The notes below the pieces were generated by a model. It did no database searches. It was not told the DNA's origin and worked only from the letters and a program-made list of their open reading frames with translations. Shown here in pieces: positions 1 to 4,993 of a stretch of 6,020 nt of DNA. Position 1 is the first letter of the stretch. The number at the start of each line of letters is the position of its first letter. The DNA is from Methylophilaceae bacterium UBA7525 (GTDB taxonomy: Bacteria > Pseudomonadota > Gammaproteobacteria > Burkholderiales > Methylophilaceae): positions 4,155 to 10,174 of the forward strand of contig DLMX01000120.1 of the NCBI GenBank assembly GCA_002479405.1, given 5' to 3'. Made by a program: the position numbers and the translations under genes.

Positions 1-648
1 TTCATGGCCGAACAATTCGGATTCCAGCATCTCGGCCGGGATGGCGGCGCAGTTGACGGCGACGAACAGGGATTTGTTGCGGGGCGAGAGCTGGTGGATG
101 GATTGGGCGACCAGTTCCTTGCCGGTGCCGGTCTCGCCGACAATCAGCGTTGTCGCCTTTTCCGGCGCGACCTGATCAATCGCCTGCTTGACCCTGCGGA
201 TGGCTTCGCTCTCGCCGACCAGATGCTTGCCGCCGGGCGTGACCTCTTCGCGCAGGAACTGGTTCTCGATCTTGAGGCGGCTGACCGACAGCGCGCGATC
301 GATGGCGATCTCCAGGGTTTCCAGATCGAACGGTCGCAGGATGTAGTCGGAGGCGCCAAGTTTCATGGCGGAGACGGCCGTAGAGATCTCGCCTTGTGCG
401 GTGACGATGATGACCGGTATCTCCAGTCCGTCTTCACGCATGGTTTCCAATAGTTTGAGGCCGCCCATGCCCGGCATGTGCAGGTCGCTGACGACGAGGT
501 CGATGCCGCCCTGCCGCAACAGCCCCAGTGCTTCACGGCCATCGCCGGCCAGCACCGGCTGGTAGCCTGCCTGCTTCAGGCTGATCTCCAGCAGGCGGCG
601 CATGCTGGGTTCATCGTCCACGGCGAGAATACGCTTCAGTTCGGTCAA
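1..648 (-). CDS. NtrC-family sigma-54-dependent response regulator (partial, C-terminus beyond left edge)
   Basis: This is a two-component response regulator that would activate sigma-54 RNA polymerase by ATP hydrolysis; 216 residues are visible. Residues about 5-120 form a receiver domain with acidic pair D11/D12, phospho-acceptor D55 in SDLHMPGMGG, switch residue T83 and aromatic Y102. The normally invariant lysine before the proline is Arg (R105 in YILRPF). After a helical linker, the AAA+ domain begins near residue 143 with LVGES, and Walker A is GETGTGKE at 171-178. The window cuts at ELFGHE, just before the expected GAFTGA loop, so that loop, Walker B and the DNA-binding domain are not visible. 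The start is TTG at 648: no ATG lies before the essential D11/D12 (the first internal Met is residue 16), and a strong GAAGGAAG ribosome site precedes it. It overlaps the kinase stop as TTGA, so the two are co-translated. Its likely targets are the two sigma-54 promoters in this window (inference). Confidence 0.95.
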   Translation of the reverse strand, partial: MTELKRILAVDDEPSMRRLLEISLKQAGYQPVLAGDGREALGLLRQGGIDLVVSDLHMPGMGGLKLLETMREDGLEIPVIIVTAQGEISTAVSAMKLGASDYILRPFDLETLEIAIDRALSVSRLKIENQFLREEVTPGGKHLVGESEAIRRVKQAIDQVAPEKATTLIVGETGTGKELVAQSIHQLSPRNKSLFVAVNCAAIPAEMLESELFGHE

Positions 649-2321
649 GATGCTTCCTTCAGGTTCGGTAGTCGCAGGCGGAATTCTGCACCCTGCATGG
701 CGCTGACGCCAACCGTGATTTCACCGTGATGTGCGGCAACAATCTGACGCACGACCGCCAGGCCGAGGCCGAGGCCGCCACGGCGCTTGGTGTAGAAGGG
801 GTCGAACACCTGTTCGCGCTGATCGGCCGGAATGCCCGGGCCGTTATCGGCGACGCGGACTTCCACGGCATTTTCCAGTTGCTGCACATTGACCTGGATC
901 TTGCCGCCTTCGGGTAGTATCTGAATCGAGTTCAGCAGCAGGTTCAGCAGCACCTGCATGATCTGTTCGCGGTCGCATTCCGCCATCGCACCATCTGTTG
1001 TTTCACAGTTCAGATCAATGGCTTTCTTTTCTGCCTGTACCCGCAACATGGCGACTGCCTGCCGGGTCAGTTCGGCAACGTCGGTGGGGGCGAATTCCGG
1101 CTGGCGCGGCCGTGCCGTATCGATCAGCGTGGAGACCAGTTTGTTCAGGCGCTCCGTCTCCGAGATGATGAACCCGCAGACCTCGCGTCCTTCCTTGCTC
1201 AGTGCCGGTTCACGCAGTAATACCTGGGCCGATGAGCGCAGGATGCCAAGCGGGGTGCGTACCTCATGACTCATGGCAGCGGCCATTTCGCCGACAACGG
1301 CCAGTTTGGCGGCACGGGTCAGGTGCTCTTTTGAACGCTCCAGATCCTCGATCATCTGCGCAAAGGCCTTGGACATGGTGTCGATCTCAGCCGGGCCGCC
1401 GGCAGGGGGGCGCAGATTGCTCGGTGAGCGGATAAAGCGATTGGCGAAATCCGTCAGTTTCAGCAAAGGGCCGCTGATGGTGCGTGCCACCGGGATGGCG
1501 ATGAAGCTGGCAAGTAGGATGGTGATGACCAGCAGGCCGATGAAGATCAACCCCATGCGCCGGATCGGCTCCAGCGCTTCATCGCGATGCTGCGAAAAGG
1601 TGACGCGCCAGAGGCTATTGGTCAGGCCCTGAAAGCCTCGAATGTTTGCAGTGGCCGAGATTCTGGCCTTGATTGAGTTTTGCCAGTGCGTGGTTGCGGC
1701 GATGGTCTGTCCCTGTTCGTCCAGCAGGGCGGCGGAAGTGCGCCCGGAAACGGCACCGCTCAGAATGTCCTCAACTTCCGACCAGCTGAATTCCGCCACC
1801 AGCGTGCCGATGGGTTGTTCTTCTACCGTATCGAAGATGACACTGCTCATCTGCATGATGCCTTGCAATGAAGGCGTAAAATGCACATGGCCGCCGGCAA
1901 TGGTGACTTCCAGCCAGCGTGGGCGCAGATGCAGGGTCGAACCGATCAAGGCTGACTCGCTGGAGGCGATGATGCGGCCGTTGCCGTCGATCACGTGCAG
2001 GCCGCGATAGACTTGCTGATAGCTGGTTCTCAATTCGGCGAGAAAGCGCGACAGGCGTTTGTCGATGTCGCCGATGCGGGCATCCTGCATCACTTCGAGT
2101 TTGTGCCAGGAGGCAATGTTCTGCAGGCGTTCGAACATCATGCGGTCTATGTCGTCGGCCGTTGCATGCGCGCGGGTTTCCAGATCGTGCTGGATCTCGG
2201 TTTTGAGTGCGGTGCGTGCCTCGTAAAACGCCAGTCCGGTAATCAGTGTCGTCGGCAGCAGGCTGGTGAGCAGGAAAGCGCCCAGAAGCAGATAGCGTAT
2301 GGGCAGGGTGCTCAGCTGCAT
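645..2321 (-). CDS. Membrane sensor histidine kinase, partner of the NtrC-type regulator
   Basis: A 558-residue sensor kinase that would autophosphorylate and pass phosphate to the adjacent regulator. The order is: transmembrane helix 1 at about 9-32; an extracytoplasmic sensor at about 33-253; helix 2 at about 256-278; a HAMP linker at about 279-332; HisKA with phospho-acceptor H352 in MSHEVRTPLG; and a HATPase_c domain with N-box residues N460 and N464, G1 DNGPGIP (492-498), F-box FDPFYTK (506-512) and G2 GGLGLGLA (515-522). All catalytic motifs are intact. The sensor is about 220 residues, a size and pattern that fit a double-Cache fold (inference; the ligand cannot be read). There is no PAS or receiver domain. 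The ATG at 2321 is the first in-frame Met and has no strong ribosome site. The stop overlaps the regulator's TTG start. The gene diverges from the barrel-protein gene, whose promoter lies between them, and the barrel plus binding-protein operon may work with this sensor (inference). Confidence 0.95.
   Translation of the reverse strand: MQLSTLPIRYLLLGAFLLTSLLPTTLITGLAFYEARTALKTEIQHDLETRAHATADDIDRMMFERLQNIASWHKLEVMQDARIGDIDKRLSRFLAELRTSYQQVYRGLHVIDGNGRIIASSESALIGSTLHLRPRWLEVTIAGGHVHFTPSLQGIMQMSSVIFDTVEEQPIGTLVAEFSWSEVEDILSGAVSGRTSAALLDEQGQTIAATTHWQNSIKARISATANIRGFQGLTNSLWRVTFSQHRDEALEPIRRMGLIFIGLLVITILLASFIAIPVARTISGPLLKLTDFANRFIRSPSNLRPPAGGPAEIDTMSKAFAQMIEDLERSKEHLTRAAKLAVVGEMAAAMSHEVRTPLGILRSSAQVLLREPALSKEGREVCGFIISETERLNKLVSTLIDTARPRQPEFAPTDVAELTRQAVAMLRVQAEKKAIDLNCETTDGAMAECDREQIMQVLLNLLLNSIQILPEGGKIQVNVQQLENAVEVRVADNGPGIPADQREQVFDPFYTKRRGGLGLGLAVVRQIVAAHHGEITVGVSAMQGAEFRLRLPNLKEAS
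653..660 (-). promoter_or_regulatory. Ribosome binding site deciding the TTG start of the response regulator
   Basis: On the minus strand GAAGGAAG sits four bases before the TTG at 648-646, inside the last codons of the kinase gene. It is the only good Shine-Dalgarno sequence near the needed start and supports translation from TTG. Confidence 0.6.
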
Positions 2322-2347
2322 GGGTGAGTCAGAAGAATGAAGGTGTG

Positions 2348-2363
2348 TGGCATGGCATCTGCA
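2348..2363 (+). promoter_or_regulatory. Sigma-54 (-24/-12) promoter of the barrel/binding-protein operon
   Basis: TGGCATGGCATCTGCA matches the sigma-54 consensus TGGCACG-N4-TTGCA. The invariant GG (2349-2350) and GC (2361-2362) are separated by the required 10 bases; the only departures are T for C in the -24 box and C for T in the -12 box. The predicted transcript start is near 2374, 61 bases before the ATG at 2435. This rules out translation from the upstream ATG at 2324. An NtrC-type activator is encoded just across the divergent kinase gene. No clear enhancer dyad was found upstream, where the DNA is kinase coding sequence. Confidence 0.7.
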
Positions 2364-2390
2364 ATGAATTCGGACTTATCGGATTGAACA

Positions 2391-2419
2391 AGATTAGAAT
2401 GTCCGCCAAAACATGGCAA
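2391..2419 (-). promoter_or_regulatory. Possible sigma-70 promoter for the kinase-regulator operon
   Basis: On the minus strand, a -35-like TTGCCA (2419-2414, five of six consensus bases) and a -10-like TAATCT (2396-2391, three of six) are separated by exactly 17 bases. Transcription would begin near 2384, about 60 bases before the kinase ATG. The -10 is weak, so this is only a candidate. It would overlap the leader of the divergent sigma-54 transcript. Confidence 0.25.
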
Positions 2420-2425
2420 GAACAT

Positions 2426-2430
2426 GGTGA
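2426..2430 (+). promoter_or_regulatory. Ribosome binding site of the barrel protein
   Basis: GGTGA lies four bases before the ATG at 2435 and seven before the tandem ATG at 2438. It favours one of these two adjacent starts, most naturally 2438 by spacing. Confidence 0.45.
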
Positions 2431-2434
2431 AAAT

Positions 2435-3478
2435 ATGATGACATCGAAACGAAAGGTATACGCAGCCATCTGGCTATCGGTTTGCCTTTTTTGCATTCCG
2501 GTGCAGGTGCCGCGCGCCGCAGAGGTGGCGGCAGCCGAGCCGATAGGCCAGCCGGTAGAAGGTCCGGCCAGTGTATGGGATGGCTTCAATCTGGGTGGCT
2601 ACGGCAGCGCCGGGATTATCGTGCCGCGGCACGAGAAAACCGAGATCGCCGTCAATGAAATCAGTCTTATCGTCACCTGGGATGGTGACAGCCGTTTCAA
2701 ATTCTTCTCCGAACTGGAACTGGAACATCCGCTGATCTGGCGTGAGGGTGATGATTTTTCCAAGCAGAAATCCTTTCTCGATATCGAGCGCCTGTATCTG
2801 GATTACAACCTCAACGAAAAACTCAATCTGCGCGCCGGCCGTTATTTGACGCCAGCCGGCCGCTGGAACCTGATCCATGCATCGCCGCTGGTCTGGACCT
2901 CTTCCCGGCCACTGGCCACCAGCCGCCTGTTTCCCATGGCGCTCAACGGCGTCATGCTCTACGGCGCTCTTCCCTACAAGGAAGTGGCTTTCGAGTACAT
3001 GCTGTTCGGCGAACTGTTGAAGGATCAGGATCTCGAGCGCGACGAGATCGACTTCCGCGATACCTTCGGGGCGCGTTTCACGCTCAGCGGCAGGATGGAA
3101 TGGGGGGTGTCGCTGCTGGAGTTTTCCGAGCGTGATGTCGGCCGGCGGCGTTATCAGATGCTGGGGCTGGATTTTCAGCACAAGCAGCATGGCTGGGAAT
3201 GGAGCGGCGAGGCCTTCCAGCGCTTCCGCAATGACGGCAAGGATGGCGGTCATGGTGCCTACCTGCAGGCGGTGGCGCCAATAATCGGGCATTGGTTCGC
3301 CATCGCCCGGTTGGAGAATTTCAGGCGGCCGGCAGAATCATCGGTCGATCGCTGGCTGGTCGGTACGGCCTGGCGCCCTGTTCCCAATCGCATCTTCAAG
3401 ATGGAATATGTGGGGGGCGATGAGCAACGTGAAGATTCGCCCAAGGGCTTTCTCGCCTCATTTGCGATCCTGTTCTGA
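2435..3478 (+). CDS. Outer-membrane beta-barrel (porin-like) protein
   Basis: A predicted 347-residue outer-membrane protein. From the chosen start it opens with MMTSKRKVYA, a hydrophobic stretch at about 10-24 and an Ala-rich region with likely cleavage near residues 28-34, a typical Sec signal peptide. The mature part has many alternating hydrophobic/polar segments with aromatic girdle residues (for example LYLDYNLNEKLNLRAGRYL and VAFEYMLFGELL) and ends in FLASFAILF, the C-terminal Phe-ending strand recognised by the BAM machinery. No plug domain or TonB box is visible. It resembles porin-like hypothetical proteins, but I cannot assign a substrate. The open frame extends back to an ATG at 2324, but that lies upstream of the sigma-54 promoter. 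2435 (or the adjacent ATG at 2438) fits both the transcript start and the signal peptide. The stop overlaps the next gene's ATG by one base (TGATG), so the two are translationally coupled. Phosphate or oxyanion passage is possible, given the neighbour, but is inference. Confidence 0.8.
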   Translation: MMTSKRKVYAAIWLSVCLFCIPVQVPRAAEVAAAEPIGQPVEGPASVWDGFNLGGYGSAGIIVPRHEKTEIAVNEISLIVTWDGDSRFKFFSELELEHPLIWREGDDFSKQKSFLDIERLYLDYNLNEKLNLRAGRYLTPAGRWNLIHASPLVWTSSRPLATSRLFPMALNGVMLYGALPYKEVAFEYMLFGELLKDQDLERDEIDFRDTFGARFTLSGRMEWGVSLLEFSERDVGRRRYQMLGLDFQHKQHGWEWSGEAFQRFRNDGKDGGHGAYLQAVAPIIGHWFAIARLENFRRPAESSVDRWLVGTAWRPVPNRIFKMEYVGGDEQREDSPKGFLASFAILF

Positions 3479-3984
3479 TGGCGGCGATGTTGAATTTTCG
3501 CGTGTTGCAGTTACTGCTTGGCTTGAGCCTGCTTGGCTTGACCCAGCTGCCGCATGCGCCGGCACATGCGGCAGAGTCCGAAGTGCTGGCCATCATCGTG
3601 CCGGCGAATCTTGCCGTGAAGCGGCTCAGTGCTTCCGAGCTCAGCCTGATTTTTCTGCGCAAGAAACTCTATTGGCCCAACGGCAAGCGCATGCGTCCGG
3701 CCAACCTGCCGACACAACATGATCTGCGTCAGCGTTTTTCGTTGCGCGTGCTGGGCAGTCTGCCGGAAACGCAGGCGGAATACTGGAACGAGCAATATTT
3801 CCACGGCGTGTTGCCACCGCATGTGGTGAATTCACAGGAAGCCATGCTACGTTATGTCGCCGACACCGATGGTGCCCTCGGCTATGTCGATGCCTGTGCC
3901 GTGGATGGCCGGGTCAAAGTCGTGGCCTGGATCAACTATGATGGCAGTTGGCTGGTCTCACCACCGCCGCTGGCCTGCGATTAA
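3478..3984 (+). CDS. Small secreted PstS-like (phosphate-type) substrate-binding domain protein
   Basis: A 168-residue exported protein related to the periplasmic phosphate-binding (PBP-like) superfamily. A signal peptide covers about residues 1-31 (hydrophobic LQLLLGLSLLGL, then PAHA before AES). Family hallmarks in the mature part are the SLIFLRKKLYWPNGKRM segment (56-72), typical of 'IFLGK...WPDG' proteins, and YWNEQYFHGVLPP (102-114) followed by RYVADTDGALGYVDA (125-139). At about 137 mature residues it is less than half the length of PstS, and the Gly/Ser-rich phosphate-gripping N-terminal lobe is missing. It is therefore probably not a complete ABC transport receptor, and no permease genes are nearby. 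The mature protein has two cysteines (C140, C167), which could form a disulfide. Its ATG overlaps the barrel gene's stop, and it has no convincing ribosome site of its own; an internal ATG at 3487 is an alternative start. A role as ligand adaptor for the barrel or the divergent sensor kinase is inference. Confidence 0.8.
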   Translation: MAAMLNFRVLQLLLGLSLLGLTQLPHAPAHAAESEVLAIIVPANLAVKRLSASELSLIFLRKKLYWPNGKRMRPANLPTQHDLRQRFSLRVLGSLPETQAEYWNEQYFHGVLPPHVVNSQEAMLRYVADTDGALGYVDACAVDGRVKVVAWINYDGSWLVSPPPLACD

Positions 3985-3996
3985 GCCTGCAAAATT
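3985..3996 (+). repeat. Imperfect third copy of the hairpin-arm sequence
   Basis: GCCTGCAAAATT directly after the stop codon matches GCCTGCAAATTT at 4028-4039 in all but one base. It can also pair with the left hairpin arm (AAATTTGCAG, 4011-4020), giving an alternative fold to the main hairpin. Confidence 0.5.
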
Positions 3997-4004
3997 GGTA
4001 AGGC

Positions 4005-4045
4005 CATACGAAATTTGCAGAGTATCGGCCTGCAAATTTCGTATG
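4005..4045. repeat. Perfect 16-bp inverted repeat with 9-base loop
   Basis: CATACGAAATTTGCAG (4005-4020) is exactly complementary to CTGCAAATTTCGTATG (4030-4045), with AGTATCGGC between. It starts 20 bases after the stop of the binding-protein gene. As RNA it would form a stable stem able to end or protect the upstream transcript, but no U-run follows on either strand, so it is not a textbook intrinsic terminator. As DNA it lies about 170-210 bp upstream of the predicted transcript start of the next operon, in the range for a sigma-54 enhancer. Both roles are inferences. Confidence 0.85.
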
Positions 4046-4053
4046 ATCGACTG

Positions 4054-4077
4054 TCGAATCTCTTTCTTCTGATTCGA
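4054..4077. promoter_or_regulatory. Dyad TCGAATC-N10-GATTCGA, candidate activator binding site
   Basis: This is a perfect 7-bp inverted repeat around a 10-base pyrimidine-rich centre, with one further T-A pair beyond a G-T mismatch. Its centre is about 148 bp upstream of the predicted sigma-54 transcript start (near 4214) and about 40 bp from the centre of the 16-bp inverted repeat, close to four helical turns. The position and two-fold symmetry suit an NtrC-type dimer, but no second copy was found upstream of the other promoter. Confidence 0.4.
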
Positions 4078-4121
4078 TATCACTCCGGATTGTTCCGATA
4101 ATCTCTCCTGATATTTTATTA

Positions 4122-4134
4122 TAATGAATTGATT
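4122..4134 (-). promoter_or_regulatory. IHF-binding site candidate
   Basis: Read on the minus strand, AATCAATTCATTA fits the IHF consensus WATCAANNNNTTR at every fixed position. The flank on its 5' side (plus-strand 4135-4150) is AT-rich, as IHF prefers. It sits about 80-92 bp upstream of the predicted transcript start, between the upstream dyads and the -24/-12 promoter, where IHF bends DNA at sigma-54 promoters. It lies inside a near-perfect 20-bp palindrome (4119-4138). Confidence 0.55.
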
Positions 4135-4187
4135 ATAAAGGTTAAATAATCTATTTCGTGTGACATTTGAGTGAGGGCGGCGAGTGT

Positions 4188-4202
4188 TGGCATGGTGCTT
4201 GC
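4188..4202 (+). promoter_or_regulatory. Sigma-54 (-24/-12) promoter of the T_hemolysin/acyl-ligase operon
   Basis: TGGCATGGTGCTTGC matches TGGCACG-N4-TTGC with a single change in the -24 box. GG (4189-4190) and GC (4201-4202) are separated by exactly 10 bases. The predicted transcript start is near 4214, giving a short leader of about 24 bases that contains the ribosome site and leads to the ATG at 4238. It shares the TGGCATGG core with the promoter at 2348. Confidence 0.8.
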
Positions 4203-4223
4203 GCATATTCAGGTATTCAAAAC

Positions 4224-4228
4224 TGGAG
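4224..4228 (+). promoter_or_regulatory. Ribosome binding site deciding the T_hemolysin start
   Basis: TGGAG ends nine bases before the ATG at 4238. It selects that ATG over the upstream in-frame ATG at 4184, which would overlap the sigma-54 promoter and is not on the predicted transcript. Confidence 0.65.
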
Positions 4229-4237
4229 TCCCTGAAT

Positions 4238-4993
4238 ATGTTGCCGGAAACCATGCCTGTTATGTCTGAGCTTGATGATGAACCGCATTCTGACCAGAGT
4301 GTAGAAGCGGGTTCTGTTCGCCCGGGATTTGCCATCCCAAGCATTGCAACGGAAAACACTGCAGATAATTTGCATCGCTATTTCAGCCGCAGACGTCTCA
4401 CCGCACAGGTGCATCTGCATTCCGCGGAAAACGTGCATACCTCCATCTCGGGGCCCGAGGCCGAGGACAGGGCGGAGCTGGAACAATTCGTCCATCGCAT
4501 CTTTGCCCGTGCCTACGATGCCAACGTCAAGGAGTTCATGCCGCAACTGATGAGCCTGCGCAATGACAGCGGCGAATTGCTGGCCGTCTGCGGTCTGCGT
4601 CACGCTGAAAACAGCAGTCTGTTCCTGGAACGCTATCTGCAACAGCCGGTGGAACATGTGATTTCAGCACAAAGCGGCCAGCTGGTGGTACGTAATGACA
4701 TTGTCGAGATCGGCAATCTGGCAGTCGCACATCCGGAAACGGCACGCAGCCTGCTGGCGAGTATCAGTCTCTATCTGCACGGCACCAGTACCACATGGGG
4801 GGTATTTACCGGTATCCCCAGCCTGCGCAATGCACTGAGCAAGCTCAACATGCATCTGTTGCCGTTGGGGTGGGCCAGCCTGGCGCACTTGGCAGAAAGC
4901 GAGCGGGCGGATTGGGGTCGCTATTACGACGAGAAGCCGCAAGTGATGGCGGTCAAACGCTTGGCTCCACCGGCCTGCGCGAGCGCTGTATGA
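4238..4993 (+). CDS. Thermostable hemolysin (T_hemolysin) family protein, GNAT/LuxI-like
   Basis: A 251-residue cytosolic protein with no signal peptide or membrane helix. Residues 1-55 are acidic and low-complexity, probably flexible. The rest carries the T_hemolysin family pattern: FARAYDANVKEFMPQLMSL (89-107), LLAVCGLRHAENSSLFLERYL (114-134), VEIGNLAV (156-163) and a Gly/Trp-containing C-terminal part ending in VMAVKRL. The family is named after Vibrio delta-VPH. Its pattern resembles acyl-homoserine-lactone synthases and other GNAT acyltransferases: VEIGNLAV lies where LuxI proteins have a W/E-I/L-S-R motif, though the Arg is replaced by Asn. A toxin role is therefore doubtful; an acyl-transfer role is inference. 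The start at 4238 is supported by the ribosome site and predicted transcript start. The gene overlaps the acyl-ligase gene by ATGA, implying coupled translation and a joint pathway. Family assignment is from memory of these motifs. Confidence 0.8.
   Translation: MLPETMPVMSELDDEPHSDQSVEAGSVRPGFAIPSIATENTADNLHRYFSRRRLTAQVHLHSAENVHTSISGPEAEDRAELEQFVHRIFARAYDANVKEFMPQLMSLRNDSGELLAVCGLRHAENSSLFLERYLQQPVEHVISAQSGQLVVRNDIVEIGNLAVAHPETARSLLASISLYLHGTSTTWGVFTGIPSLRNALSKLNMHLLPLGWASLAHLAESERADWGRYYDEKPQVMAVKRLAPPACASAV

Noticed and set aside
4..453. Plus-strand open frame opposite the response regulator
   Set aside because: It is antisense to receiver and AAA+ motifs that are unambiguous on the minus strand; GC-rich codon bias commonly creates such shadow frames.
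2311..2328. CTCA-N10-TGAG dyad near the kinase start as an enhancer site
   Set aside because: Only four paired bases, and it is too close (about -56) to the sigma-54 transcript start for a typical enhancer.
2411..2427. Direct repeat ACATGG-N5-ACATGG as an operator
   Set aside because: It is a six-base repeat with only two copies just before the start codon, within chance expectation.
2474..3292. Long minus-strand open frame (272 codons) opposite the barrel gene
   Set aside because: It lies wholly antisense to a gene with a signal peptide, barrel strands and coupled neighbour. Its translation is low-complexity, with no recognisable domain and no promoter or ribosome site.
4005..4045. Calling the 16-bp hairpin a Rho-independent terminator
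   Set aside because: The stem is long enough, but no run of U follows it on either strand, so it is listed as a repeat with termination only as a possibility.
4120..4125. Perfect TATAAT as a sigma-70 -10 box
   Set aside because: No acceptable -35 hexamer lies 16-18 bases upstream, and the sequence is part of the AT-rich palindrome and IHF site; a sigma-54 promoter better explains expression.
3958..4359. Minus-strand open frame spanning the intergenic region (133 codons)
   Set aside because: It crosses the hairpin, IHF site and sigma-54 promoter and overlaps two plus-strand genes. It has no family resemblance and no ribosome site was noticed.
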